DNA of 64,000 bases from an uncultured Pelagibacteraceae bacterium. GTDB lineage: Bacteria; Pseudomonadota; Alphaproteobacteria; Pelagibacterales; Pelagibacteraceae. Positions 17,262 through 25,552 of this stretch are shown here, piece by piece. Position numbers and translations under genes: made by a program. The notes under the pieces are model-generated. The model searched no databases. It was not told the DNA's origin and saw only the letters and a list, made by a program, of their open reading frames with translations. The stretch lies in contig CACJZK010000002.1 in the NCBI GenBank assembly GCA_902597875.1, positions 1 to 64,000 of the forward strand. Reading direction: 5' to 3'. The stretch's first letter is position 1. Every line of letters starts with the position of its first letter.

Positions 17262-18556
17262 TAAATTTTTTCTATTCTTATCAATTTTGGTTTTTGTATT
17301 AAGTAATCTTTTTTAGATAGTTGATTAATAGATTTAATCAATAAAACATCTTTTACTTCGTGTGTTATGATTACAATTGATGAGTTTTTTTTAGATTTAA
17401 ATGGGTTTTGAATAAGTCTTTTAATTGATACTTTGTTTTTAGCAAGAGTTTTAGTAATATTAGATAAAACACCGTGCTTGTCTTTCACGTCAATTCTCAG
17501 ATAAGCTGAAAATTTTTTATTATCAATATTTTCAAATTGAATTTTTTTTCTTTTATTGGCTGAAATCATAAAAGGCGGTCTTACTTTTCCTTTTATAATT
17601 GATACTATATCTGAAACTAATGCAGAAGTTGTTGCTTGAGGACCTGCCCCTTCTCCTTGAATTACTGTCTCACCCACTGGGTTTCCTTCAATTATAACTG
17701 CATTTAAAACTCCATCTATTTTTGCAATATATGACGACTTCTTTATAAGATACGGATTTACTCGTTGAGTAACCTTTTTATGTTCTAAGTGCGAAACTCC
17801 TAATAATTTTATTTTATAACCTAATAAATTTGCATTATTAATATCTGTTCTATCAACTTTATTTATGCCCTCCACTGAAATGTCTTTATTATTAATATAT
17901 GAATTAAATGATAGAGCTGTAAGAATTTTAAGTTTAGATGCTACATCATCACCATTTAAATCAGAGATAGGATTTTTTTCAGCGTAACCAAGAGATTGAG
18001 CTTTTTTAAGCGCGTCTCTAAATTCTAAGTTCTGTTTATCCATTGAAGTTAATATAAAATTAGAGGTACCATTGAAAATGCCATATATTTTATTAATTGA
18101 ATTTGCGACTAAACCTTCTTTTAAAGATTTGACTATTGGTACTCCGCCACAAACTGCGGCCTCAAATTCTAAGCTTACTTTGTTTTTTTCGGCAATTTTA
18201 GCTAATTTATCTCCATATTTAGCAATTAAGGCTTTATTTGCAGTCACAACATTTATTTTGTTTCTAAGAGCAGAAAATACAAGATTCTTAGCAGGTCCAT
18301 CCGCACCTCCAATTAATTCCACAATTATATCAATATTTTTCTTTTTGGTTGCATCAAGATAATTCTTTAACCATTTTTTTTTAGGGATTGAGAATTTTCT
18401 CTTTTTAGATTTATTTTTAGCAGAAACAAAAACTATATTTGGAATCATATTTGTTTTTTTTGTAAGATAATTTTTATTTTTATTTAAATATTTGTATAGA
18501 TAGGAGCCTATGTTGCCAAGACCAACAATTGCTATATTAATTTTATTTTTTTTCAT
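17261..18556 (-). CDS. hom: Homoserine dehydrogenase
   Basis: This 431-residue enzyme reduces aspartate semialdehyde to homoserine on the way to threonine and methionine. The N-terminal NAD(P)-binding motif IVGLGNIGSYLYK (about 10-22), VVTANKALIAKYG, the FEAAVCGGVPIVK segment and GIFNGTSNFILT are visible, as is the catalytic-domain stretch LKKAQSLGYAEKNPISDLNGDDVASK. The C-terminus (about 350-431) is an ACT domain, AYLRIDVKDKHGVLSNITKTL, which usually gives threonine feedback. It lies one base downstream of the lipoprotein gene. Confidence 0.95.
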   Translation of the reverse strand: MKKNKINIAIVGLGNIGSYLYKYLNKNKNYLTKKTNMIPNIVFVSAKNKSKKRKFSIPKKKWLKNYLDATKKKNIDIIVELIGGADGPAKNLVFSALRNKINVVTANKALIAKYGDKLAKIAEKNKVSLEFEAAVCGGVPIVKSLKEGLVANSINKIYGIFNGTSNFILTSMDKQNLEFRDALKKAQSLGYAEKNPISDLNGDDVASKLKILTALSFNSYINNKDISVEGINKVDRTDINNANLLGYKIKLLGVSHLEHKKVTQRVNPYLIKKSSYIAKIDGVLNAVIIEGNPVGETVIQGEGAGPQATTSALVSDIVSIIKGKVRPPFMISANKRKKIQFENIDNKKFSAYLRIDVKDKHGVLSNITKTLAKNKVSIKRLIQNPFKSKKNSSIVIITHEVKDVLLIKSINQLSKKDYLIQKPKLIRIEKI

Positions 18557-18557
18557 A

Positions 18558-19106
18558 CTAATATTTTGATAAATTTGGATAACTTTTTTCTTTACCTTCT
18601 TTAATTAAATATTCGGAAATTTCATCTATATCACATTTTTTTAGATCTAAACAGAGTTTGTGTGTATCGACATATACAGTTTTTGTTTTTTTTAATTTTA
18701 TTTTTTTATCATTTGTTTTGCTTAATTTATCAGTCTTTTTTTTATTAATTTTAGATAATTTTTTTTCTCTCTTTTTTTTCTCTTTAATATTTTTCTTTGC
18801 TAGTTTTCTTCTTTCTTTTATTACTTTCTTTTCTTGTTTAGATAAGTTTTTAATATTATCATCTTTGATAGGAATATTGCTTTTCAAAGATATATCATTT
18901 GATGTGCTAGTATTTATTTTAACTAAGTTAATTGATTTATCTATATCTTTGTTTAATAATTTAACTTCTAGTGTTAAATTTTTAGAAAAGTACTCATCTG
19001 CTTCTTTTTTGTCTATACATTCTCTATCTCCGCAAATATAAACAAATTTGCTACTAGAACAATTAGTTAAGAATAATAAAATAAAAAAAAACAATAAAAA
19101 TCTCAT
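18558..19106 (-). CDS. Putative lipoprotein with duplicated cysteine motif and lysine-rich linker
   Basis: This 182-residue protein is not one I recognise. A signal peptide ends in a lipobox (FLTNC, Cys16). Right after it comes CGDRECIDKKEADEYF; a related motif, CLDLKKCDIDEISEYL, recurs near the C-terminus. The middle (about 85-145) is extremely rich in lysine and arginine. The pattern suggests two copies of a small cysteine-pair module joined by a basic linker, anchored to a membrane and facing the periplasm. It overlaps argC by 4 bases and precedes hom by one base, so it is co-transcribed with amino-acid biosynthesis genes without an obvious link. Confidence 0.7.
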   Translation of the reverse strand: MRFLLFFFILLFLTNCSSSKFVYICGDRECIDKKEADEYFSKNLTLEVKLLNKDIDKSINLVKINTSTSNDISLKSNIPIKDDNIKNLSKQEKKVIKERRKLAKKNIKEKKKREKKLSKINKKKTDKLSKTNDKKIKLKKTKTVYVDTHKLCLDLKKCDIDEISEYLIKEGKEKSYPNLSKY

Positions 19107-20134
19107 ATAAGACCAAGTGTTTCTCTAAATCCATAAATAATATTCATGTTCTGTATTGCTTGACCAGAAGCACCTTTAATCAGATTGTCAATAGCCGAAA
19201 ATATAACAAATTTTTTTTTGTCTCTAGTTTCGCATACTGATATTTCACAATTATTTGTATCTATTACGTTGCCAGTACTTATAGGATTATTTAACTTCAT
19301 TATTTTTATAAATTGATTATTTTTATAAAATTTTACTAATTCACTATGTAATTTTTTAATACTTTGACCCCTGTTTTTTTCTATATATATGCAAGATAAA
19401 ATCCCTCTAAACGTCGGTATAACATGAGGATTAAAAGTATATAATACTTTTGATTTTGTGTTTTTTTTAAATTCTTGATCCATTTCAGACATATGTCTGT
19501 GTTTTTTAATTCCATAAGCAAAAACTGAATTGTCGATATTTTTGAATTTAAATTTCTTTTTGAAGTTTTTACCTGCACCTGAAAATCCGGATTTTGAATC
19601 AATAATAATATTTTTGGGTTTGAATAATCTTTTTTTTAATAATGGAATAAGAGCTAACTGAATTGATGTTGGATAACAACCAGGGTTAGATATTATTTTA
19701 TATTTTTTAATGTCTTTATTCACTAACTCAGGAATTGAATAAATAGAGTCACTAATTAAATTTTTTGCTAAGTGTTTTTTTTTATACCATTTTCTATAAT
19801 TGTTTGTATCATTTAATCTAAAATCAGCTGATAAATCTATAAACTTTAAATTTTTATATTTAATTGTTTTTTTAATAATTTTTTGAGCTCCTCCGTTAGG
19901 TAATGACAAAAAAATTAAATCAAGATCTTTCCAAATTATTTTTTCTAATTTAGAAATTTTAGGTAATTTTGCCTTAATTCTTTGATCAAATTTTTTTATG
20001 AGTTTGCCAATATTTTTTTGAGCACAGAGATACTTAATACTCGCTTTTGGATGTTTTGAAAGCAAATAGACTAACTCAAGACCAACATAGCCTGTAGCAC
20101 CAATAACGGCGATATTAATTTTTTTAAAAGACAT
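19103..20134 (-). CDS. argC: N-acetyl-gamma-glutamyl-phosphate reductase
   Basis: This 343-residue enzyme carries out the third step of arginine synthesis, NADPH-dependent reduction of N-acetylglutamyl phosphate. The nucleotide-binding start IAVIGATGYVGLELVYLLSKHP, the LSLPNGGAQ segment, the catalytic cysteine in ISNPGCYPTS (about 153) and the downstream GFSGAGK and KHRHMSEMDQE motifs identify the long-form ArgC. It sits 44 bases downstream of rpsI, an order (rplM-rpsI-argC) shared by many alphaproteobacteria, and probably reads on from the ribosomal genes. Confidence 0.95.
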   Translation of the reverse strand: MSFKKINIAVIGATGYVGLELVYLLSKHPKASIKYLCAQKNIGKLIKKFDQRIKAKLPKISKLEKIIWKDLDLIFLSLPNGGAQKIIKKTIKYKNLKFIDLSADFRLNDTNNYRKWYKKKHLAKNLISDSIYSIPELVNKDIKKYKIISNPGCYPTSIQLALIPLLKKRLFKPKNIIIDSKSGFSGAGKNFKKKFKFKNIDNSVFAYGIKKHRHMSEMDQEFKKNTKSKVLYTFNPHVIPTFRGILSCIYIEKNRGQSIKKLHSELVKFYKNNQFIKIMKLNNPISTGNVIDTNNCEISVCETRDKKKFVIFSAIDNLIKGASGQAIQNMNIIYGFRETLGLI

Positions 20135-20178
20135 AGAATCTTATATCACTGAAAAATAAATTAATAAATTTAAATGAT

Positions 20179-20628
20179 TTAACGTTTTGAAAATTGGAAG
20201 CTTCTTCTTGCTTTTCTATGTCCGTATTTTTTTCTTTCAACCACTCTTGAATTTCTAGTTATAAGTTTTTCTTTTTTTAATCCTTTTTTAAGATTCTCCT
20301 CATGAATTACTAAAGCTCTGGATAATCCATGAATAATAGCACCTGCTTGTCCTGAAAGGCCTCCACCTTTTACAGTACATTTAACATCATAAGAATTAAG
20401 AACTTTAGAAATTTCCAAAGGTCTAGTTACTATAATTTGGTGAACCGGTCTTTTAAAGTAATCTATCATTTTTATTCCATTAACATAAATATTCCCAGAA
20501 CCTTTTTTTACCCACACTTTTGCGATTGACCGTTTTCTTTTACCAGTGGCATATTTACTGTCTTTGAAATCTAATTTAATTTTATTTTTCTCAATGATTT
20601 TATTATCGTTTTTATTTATATTTTCCAT
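20179..20628 (-). CDS. rpsI: 30S ribosomal protein S9
   Basis: This 149-residue protein is ribosomal protein S9, whose C-terminal tail reaches the decoding site. The core begins YATGKRKRSIAKVWVKKGSG, continues with GGGLSGQAGAIIHGLSRAL, and ends in the basic RKKYGHRKARRSFQFSKR tail. The first 25 or so residues are a lysine- and asparagine-rich extension. It overlaps rplM by one base. Confidence 0.97.
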   Translation of the reverse strand: MENINKNDNKIIEKNKIKLDFKDSKYATGKRKRSIAKVWVKKGSGNIYVNGIKMIDYFKRPVHQIIVTRPLEISKVLNSYDVKCTVKGGGLSGQAGAIIHGLSRALVIHEENLKKGLKKEKLITRNSRVVERKKYGHRKARRSFQFSKR

Positions 20629-21089
20629 TAATTTTTAATTATATTTTTTTTATTAAATTGATCAAATTTAAGTTCTTTGGGATTTTGTGTCTCATGAGGA
20701 TGTTTGTCACTATTGTAAATTTTAAGTTTTGTTAATTGTTTTTTTGCTAGGGGGCCTCCAGGTAACATTCTTTTTACAGCTAATCTTAATATATCCGAAG
20801 ATTTATTTTTTTCTTTTAGTCTAATAGGATTAATTGTTTTTATTCCGCCTGGATGTCCGGTGTGTCTATAATAAATTTTATTTGTCATTTTTTTACCAGT
20901 AAATTTCATTTTATCTATATTGGTCACGATAACAAAATCTCCATTGTCTATATTTGGATTAAAAGTAGATTTATTTTTACCTCTCAAAACTTTTGAAATG
21001 TAGGCTGCTAGCCTTCCAACAACTACATTTTCGGCATTAATTAAATACCAATCGTTTTTTATATCTTTCTTTTTAATAAAAGGTGTCAT
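20628..21089 (-). CDS. rplM: 50S ribosomal protein L13
   Basis: This 153-residue protein is ribosomal protein L13, an early assembly protein of the large subunit. It shows DWYLINAENVVVGRLAAYISKVLRGK, then YYRHTGHPGGIK and RMLPGGPLAKKQLTKLKIY. It is the first gene of the rplM-rpsI pair and has a candidate promoter about 15 bases upstream of its start, leaving only a short leader. Confidence 0.97.
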   Translation of the reverse strand: MTPFIKKKDIKNDWYLINAENVVVGRLAAYISKVLRGKNKSTFNPNIDNGDFVIVTNIDKMKFTGKKMTNKIYYRHTGHPGGIKTINPIRLKEKNKSSDILRLAVKRMLPGGPLAKKQLTKLKIYNSDKHPHETQNPKELKFDQFNKKNIIKN

Positions 21090-21104
21090 TTTAAAATATC
21101 GCGA

Positions 21105-21133
21105 CTTTTACAAATAAACTTGCGTAAAGTCAA
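21105..21133 (-). promoter_or_regulatory. Candidate promoter of rplM-rpsI
   Basis: On the minus strand TTGACT (21128-21133) is followed after 17 bases by TAAAAG (21105-21110). The -35 is good and the -10 only fair. It lies in the 54-bp gap between the end of ctaA and the rplM ATG, the only space available. Confidence 0.45.
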
Positions 21134-21143
21134 ATGTATTTAA

Positions 21144-22172
21144 TTAATTAATAGTACGATGATATAAATGTAATGTTGCAATAGTAAGGAATATGCTGGA
21201 TATTTGATGAAGTGAAGCAATATAAATATTCAAGTTGCTAATCAAAGTTAGGATTCCAAGAAACATTTGAAATAAAACAAATATTAAGACGTAAATATAT
21301 GGTTTGTACAAACTTTTAGATTTATTTATATAAAATTCGTAACCAATAAACATAATTATAAGAAATATCAAATAAGCGATAATTCTATGAAAAAACTGAA
21401 CTAAGCTCCTTTGGTCAAAATTAAAGAAATCTTTTAAACTATTTATTAAAATATCATTTGGAAAAAAAGTATCATTCATTAATGGCCAAGTTTGATATAT
21501 TTTACCTGCGTCTAAACCAGAAACAAAAGCTCCAAAAATAATTTGCAAGAAAATTAAAAAAACTAAAAATTGAATTGATAAAGATTTTTTATAATTATTA
21601 AAAAATTTCTTATTAGACTCAAAATAATAATTAAATAGAATCCAAATTAATGAAGAAAGTATTACGAATGCTAAAAATAAATGAGATGCTAGTCTATAGT
21701 GGCTTACAGTCACATCATTAACTAAGCCACTTTTAACCATATACCATCCAACAAATCCTTGAAACAAAATCAAAATAAAAATTAAAAAGAATTTAAAATT
21801 GTATTCTTTTGTAAAAACTTTTTTATAAAAAAAATAAATAAATGGTATTAAAAAAAATAAACCAATTGCTCTTCCTAATATTCTGTGAATCCATTCCCAA
21901 AAATAAATAACTTTGAATTCACTCAAAGTCATATCTGGTTTTAACAGTTTAAATTGAGGTATTTCTTTATATAGAGAAAAGAAATATTGCCATTCATTAA
22001 TATCTCTTGGCCAAAGAATGCCTTTGAACAGGTCCCATTTAGTTATCGATAATCCAGAGTCAGTTAACCTGGTTAACCCTCCTATAATGATCATTAAAAC
22101 TAATAAAACTATTAATGAAAATAACCAATAAAGGAATACTTTTTGATAATTTTTTTTAGCTAATATAACCAT
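21144..22172 (-). CDS. ctaA: Heme A synthase (CtaA/COX15)
   Basis: This 342-residue, roughly eight-helix membrane enzyme oxidises the C8 methyl of heme O to give heme A for aa3-type cytochrome oxidase. Characteristic are GGLTRLTDSGLSITKWDLFKG near residue 31, EFKVIYFWEWIHRILGRAIG (heme-ligand histidine), FQGFVGWYMVKSGL, VSHYRLASHL, and in the second half FGAFVSGLDAGKIYQTWPLMND and FFHRIIAYL. It is the alphaproteobacterial/mitochondrial type. It is divergent from the chorismate mutase gene across a 53-bp gap. Confidence 0.95.
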   Translation of the reverse strand: MVILAKKNYQKVFLYWLFSLIVLLVLMIIIGGLTRLTDSGLSITKWDLFKGILWPRDINEWQYFFSLYKEIPQFKLLKPDMTLSEFKVIYFWEWIHRILGRAIGLFFLIPFIYFFYKKVFTKEYNFKFFLIFILILFQGFVGWYMVKSGLVNDVTVSHYRLASHLFLAFVILSSLIWILFNYYFESNKKFFNNYKKSLSIQFLVFLIFLQIIFGAFVSGLDAGKIYQTWPLMNDTFFPNDILINSLKDFFNFDQRSLVQFFHRIIAYLIFLIIMFIGYEFYINKSKSLYKPYIYVLIFVLFQMFLGILTLISNLNIYIASLHQISSIFLTIATLHLYHRTIN

Positions 22173-22225
22173 AAACTTACTATATAATTTCTTTTTAAAA
22201 TAAATATAATCTACTTAATGTCGCT

Positions 22226-22507
22226 ATGAATAATATAAAAATTAATAAAATAAGAAAAAAACTTGATATTTTAGATAATAAGTTACTAAATCTTATTAAA
22301 AAAAGAACAAATTTAGTAAGCAATATCTTAAAACAGAAAAAATATAAAAAACAAATAATTGATAAAAAAAGAATTAAAAAAATTTTAAAAGATATAAGGA
22401 ATAAATCTATTAAAAAAAAAATAGATCCCATCATCACTTACAAGATATGGAGCTCAATGATAAAAGCTTTTATTGACTATGAGTATAGAAATTTTAAAAC
22501 TAAATAG
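22226..22507 (+). CDS. Chorismate mutase (AroQ type)
   Basis: This 93-residue all-helical protein fits the AroQ chorismate mutase fold, which converts chorismate to prephenate for phenylalanine and tyrosine. The helix-1 pattern INKIRKKLDILDNKLLNLIKKRTNLV, then DKKRIKKILKDI and the closing IWSSMIKAFIDYEYRNF, match the family. It is unusually lysine- and isoleucine-rich, as expected from the base composition. It stands alone on the plus strand between divergent ctaA and convergent rpmG, ending one base before the rpmG stop. Confidence 0.85.
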   Translation: MNNIKINKIRKKLDILDNKLLNLIKKRTNLVSNILKQKKYKKQIIDKKRIKKILKDIRNKSIKKKIDPIITYKIWSSMIKAFIDYEYRNFKTK

Positions 22508-22508
22508 T

Positions 22509-22700
22509 TTATTTGCTATGTGGTGGTAGTTTTTTCTCAACGAAAATTTCGTGTTTTCTCGTAGAAGGATTGTATTTTTTCATCTTAAGTTTATTTTTTG
22601 CCTTCTCACCCTTAGTTGGTTTTTTAGCATAATAAACAAATGAACTGTCAGGTTTTGATTCTGGAACTAGTCTAACTTTAATATGTGATTTTTTTGCCAT
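22509..22700 (-). CDS. rpmG: 50S ribosomal protein L33
   Basis: This 63-residue basic protein matches L33: it begins MAKKSHIKVRLVPES, has FVYYAKKPT and ends KKYNPSTRKHEIFVEKKLP. No zinc-ribbon cysteines are present, as in the cysteine-free alphaproteobacterial form. Its start lies 23 bases inside the 3' end of the MerR gene on the same strand. Confidence 0.92.
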   Translation of the reverse strand: MAKKSHIKVRLVPESKPDSSFVYYAKKPTKGEKAKNKLKMKKYNPSTRKHEIFVEKKLPPHSK

Positions 22701-23079
22701 TTTTTTTTAAATTTTTAATTTTGTTTAATAATTTTTTCGATTTAGTTTTAATTTTATTTTTAAAATAATCAGATGTTATACTTGATTGTTCAGAAGCGTC
22801 AAGACTGTTATTTTTCTTATTTAATATTTTTTTGACTCCTTGAATGGTCAATCCTTGATCTTTTAACAAATGCTTGATCAACGAGATAATTTCAATATCT
22901 TTCTTAGCATAATATCTTCTGCCTGATAACATAATTGGTTTAATCTGTTTAAATTCTTTCTCCCAAAAACGAAGTGTATGAGTAGAATATTTGGAGTTTT
23001 TTTTATCTTTAAGATCTAAATTTTTGGCCAATTCCGAAATACTAAGCAGTTTGTCTCTATTATTATTAAAATTACTCAT
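22678..23079 (-). CDS. MerR family transcriptional regulator
   Basis: This 133-residue protein has the MerR-type winged helix-turn-helix: SISELAKNLDL, then HTLRFWEKEFKQIKPIMLSGRRYYAKKDIEIISLIKHLLKDQG at about 35-77. The C-terminal part is short and basic, without metal-binding cysteines, so it is not a metal sensor. A MerR gene directly after ihfA is a conserved alphaproteobacterial arrangement; its target is generally not known. It overlaps ihfA by 8 bases and rpmG by 23. Confidence 0.88.
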   Translation of the reverse strand: MSNFNNNRDKLLSISELAKNLDLKDKKNSKYSTHTLRFWEKEFKQIKPIMLSGRRYYAKKDIEIISLIKHLLKDQGLTIQGVKKILNKKNNSLDASEQSSITSDYFKNKIKTKSKKLLNKIKNLKKNGKKITY

Positions 23080-23374
23080 TATTAATTTTATCTTTCAAAT
23101 ATTTTGATGACTTGAAAGATATATTTTTTCTTTCAGTTACTTCAAATATTTCATTGTTTTTGGGGTTTCTTCCAATTCTACTTTTCTTTAGATTTTTTTT
23201 AAATGTTCCAAAATTTTTAATTTTAATTTTTTCATTTTTTTTAAGCCCTGAGATCATTATAGATATCATTTTATCTATAAATTTTGACGAGAAGGAAGAA
23301 GATAAACCAAATCTTTGACTAATACTTTCACTTATATTTTTTTTTATTAAATTTTCTTTTTTATTTTTTTCCAT
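23072..23374 (-). CDS. ihfA: Integration host factor alpha subunit
   Basis: This 100-residue HU/IHF-fold protein bends DNA as part of the IHF heterodimer. It shows SQRFGLSSSFSSKFIDKMI, KIKIKNFGTFKKN and the DNA-intercalating arm RIGRNPKNNE (arginine-asparagine-proline), followed by FKSSKYLKDKIN. Its location between plsX and a merR gene supports IhfA rather than HU. Its start overlaps the plsX stop by 14 bases; the fabH gene often found between them is absent. Confidence 0.9.
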   Translation of the reverse strand: MEKNKKENLIKKNISESISQRFGLSSSFSSKFIDKMISIMISGLKKNEKIKIKNFGTFKKNLKKSRIGRNPKNNEIFEVTERKNISFKSSKYLKDKINNE

Positions 23375-24398
23375 CTATATGTGAAAGATTTCTTTTGATT
23401 TGACTCATTAGATCGCCTTGAATAATTTTATAACACAAATCAATTGAATGATAAAAGCCTACAGCATCAGTAGATCCATGACTTTTAACAACAGGTCCCT
23501 TGAGTCCTAGGAATATAGCTCCATTATATTTTCTCGGATCAAGTTTATCTTTAAATTTTTTCAATGAGAAATAAGAAAATATAAGAGAAAATCTTGAGAA
23601 AAAATTTTCTTTTAATGAATCTTTTAAAGCTCCAGTTAAAAATTTCGAAGTTCCTTCAGCAGTTTTTAACGCTATATTTCCTGTGAAGCCGTCAGCAACA
23701 ATAACATTTGAGTCACCTTCAAAAATTTTATCAGCCTCAACATAACCGTTAAAATCAAAATCCCCGAAGGAACTAACCTCTTTTAGCTTTGTGTAAGCTT
23801 TTTTTATAGATTCTGTTCCTTTTATTTCTTCAGATCCTATATTCAAAAGTGCAACTTTAGGTTTTTGAGTTTTAAATAAAGATTTAAACAATGCTGATCC
23901 CATTTCTGAAAAATCAATTAGGTTTTTTTCATTACACTCAATGTTAGCTCCCAAATCCAAAACTACACTTACTCCTTTTTTGTTAGGCCACAAACCTGCA
24001 AGGGCGGGCTTGCTCACCTCTTCAATAGTTTTTAAAAGCATTCTTGAAATAACAAATAAGACGCCTGTATTTCCAGCAGATAAAGATATGTCTGCGCCAT
24101 CAGAAATTTGTGAATTTATAGAATTCCACATACTACTATTTTTTGAATTTTTAATTGCTGTTAAAGGAGTCTCTTCATCAGAAACAACAGATAATGTATT
24201 AAAAATTTTAATATTAGAATTTGATAATTTAAATTTTCTCATTTTTTTTAAAATAAGATTTTCATCTCCATATAAGTTAAAGAAACAATTATTAAGTTTT
24301 TCATTTTTACTAAAGAAGATACTTAATCCTTCAATACTTTTATCAGGTGAGTTTTCACCTCCCATTGCATCAATGGCGATTGTAATCTTGTCTTTCAT
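23361..24398 (-). CDS. plsX: Phosphate acyltransferase PlsX
   Basis: This 345-residue enzyme makes acyl-phosphate from acyl-ACP, feeding PlsY (also in this window at 59.6 kb) in phosphatidic acid synthesis. It begins IAIDAMGGENSPDKSIEG, contains SLSAGNTGVLFVISR, LNIGSEEIKGTES, VEADKIFEGDSNVIVADGF-type sequence and ends in LGLKGPVVKSHGSTDAVGFYHSI. It lies downstream of rpmF by 13 bases in the usual rpmF-plsX order. Confidence 0.95.
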   Translation of the reverse strand: MKDKITIAIDAMGGENSPDKSIEGLSIFFSKNEKLNNCFFNLYGDENLILKKMRKFKLSNSNIKIFNTLSVVSDEETPLTAIKNSKNSSMWNSINSQISDGADISLSAGNTGVLFVISRMLLKTIEEVSKPALAGLWPNKKGVSVVLDLGANIECNEKNLIDFSEMGSALFKSLFKTQKPKVALLNIGSEEIKGTESIKKAYTKLKEVSSFGDFDFNGYVEADKIFEGDSNVIVADGFTGNIALKTAEGTSKFLTGALKDSLKENFFSRFSLIFSYFSLKKFKDKLDPRKYNGAIFLGLKGPVVKSHGSTDAVGFYHSIDLCYKIIQGDLMSQIKRNLSHIDGKK

Positions 24399-24411
24399 TT
24401 ATTGTAGTTAA

Positions 24412-24585
24412 TTATATGTCTAGTATTTTTTTACCGTTATAAAATCCAGATTTTAAGTCAACATGATGAGATAGTCTATACTCACCAGTTTTTTTGTCCT
24501 CAAGAATATTTACAGCTTTTACTCTATGATGAGATCTTCTTTTGTTTCTTCTTGATTTAGATGTTTTACGTTTTGGTACAGCCAT
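24412..24585 (-). CDS. rpmF: 50S ribosomal protein L32
   Basis: This 57-residue protein reads [20 protein letters not shown] at the start and continues with [21 protein letters not shown], ending [11 protein letters not shown]. This is the alphaproteobacterial, cysteine-free L32. ATG is at 24583-24585 (minus) and TAA at 24412-24414. It sits 4 bases downstream of the bc1 chaperone gene and 13 bases upstream of plsX, the standard location. Confidence 0.95.
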   Translation of the reverse strand: MAVPKRKTSKSRRNKRRSHHRVKAVNILEDKKTGEYRLSHHVDLKSGFYNGKKILDI

Positions 24586-24589
24586 AACT

Positions 24590-25087
24590 TTAATATTTAA
24601 AATCTATTTCACCTTTTATCATATTTTTATCCTTTAATTCAAAACAAAAATCGTAAAAAGATTCTAAATATTCGCCAATTTGCAATACTATTTTGTCATT
24701 TGAGTCTGATTTTATTAGCAAATGTTTTTTTATAAGATTTTTACTTACTTTAAATTTATTAGAGTCACTAGAATTGAGCTTAAGCAATATATCATAAAAT
24801 ACTTTATTTAAAATTTTCATTTTTTTATTTACTGCTACGTCGCCATCACCAAGTTCTCTTAAATTGTATTCAATATTTAAAAAAATATTATCATATATTT
24901 CTTGGGGTAATTTAATCTTTTTATTCTTTAAAATAATTAAAATTATTGACAAATGTATAAAAATTAAAATTACTCTAGTTTGAAAATCGTCTTTTAATCC
25001 CATCTTATTATAAAAAAAAATATTTCGTGATAATTGCACTAATTTATTATAAAGTTGGCTATTATGTCTTTTATAAAAACTAAACAT
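24590..25087 (-). CDS. Ubiquinol-cytochrome c chaperone (CBP3/UQCC1 family)
   Basis: This 165-residue protein matches the CBP3-like chaperone family that helps assemble cytochrome b of complex III. The N-terminal [30 protein letters not shown] and the conserved [17 protein letters not shown] stretch (about 94-110) are diagnostic. The full N-terminus is kept because its LYxxLVxxARxxxFY part aligns with the family. Its start codon lies 24 bases inside the divergent bamE gene, so the two genes overlap head to head. Confidence 0.82.
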   Translation of the reverse strand: MFSFYKRHNSQLYNKLVQLSRNIFFYNKMGLKDDFQTRVILIFIHLSIILIILKNKKIKLPQEIYDNIFLNIEYNLRELGDGDVAVNKKMKILNKVFYDILLKLNSSDSNKFKVSKNLIKKHLLIKSDSNDKIVLQIGEYLESFYDFCFELKDKNMIKGEIDFKY

Positions 25088-25549
25088 TTTTCTAAAAATA
25101 TACTTATCATAATTTTTTTATTTTTTTTAGTTAATTGTCAACTGCAAGAACCTAAAAAACTTCATGGAATAAATTATTTAGAGAATCGTGAAAATTTATT
25201 AATAATAAACAAAAGTAATAAAAATGATGTTGTTAATATACTAGGCAGTCCTCATTCTATATCTATTAATGATGATAATAAATGGTTCTATTTTGAAAGA
25301 ATGATAACTAGAGGAAAATTACATAAATTAGGTAGAAATGTTCTAAAAAAAAATAATATACTGGAAATAGAATTTGATAAATACGGTATTTTATTAAGTA
25401 AAAAACTTTATACCAAAGATGATATGAAAAAAGTCAAGATCTCAAAAAAACAGACCGAAAATACTGTGAGTCAAAAAAGTTTTATTGATTCTTTTTTATC
25501 GAGCATAAAACAAAAAATGTATGGTCAAAGACAGCGTAAAAATAAATAG
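25064..25549 (+). CDS. bamE: BamE/SmpA/OmlA-type outer-membrane assembly lipoprotein
   Basis: This is a 161-residue lipoprotein from the ATG at 25064 (an in-frame TTG lies 9 bases upstream). The signal peptide ends in a lipobox (FLVNC). The SmpA/OmlA pattern follows: LLIINKSNKNDVVNILGSPHSISINDDNKWFYFERM, the short alpha-alpha-beta-beta-beta unit, then a basic C-terminal tail. BamE stabilises the BAM complex that folds outer-membrane proteins. The BamE-next-to-CBP3 arrangement is a known alphaproteobacterial pairing. The start overlaps the divergent gene. Confidence 0.85.
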   Translation: MSFIKTKHFSKNILIIIFLFFLVNCQLQEPKKLHGINYLENRENLLIINKSNKNDVVNILGSPHSISINDDNKWFYFERMITRGKLHKLGRNVLKKNNILEIEFDKYGILLSKKLYTKDDMKKVKISKKQTENTVSQKSFIDSFLSSIKQKMYGQRQRKNK

Positions 25550-25552
25550 TCT

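Noticed and set aside
18658-19041. Phenylalanine-rich plus-strand open frame
   Set aside because: It is the mirror of the lysine-rich lipoprotein gene; many similar mirror frames were ignored.
25055-25063. TTG start for bamE
   Set aside because: ATG at 25064 is 9 bases later and gives a normal signal peptide.
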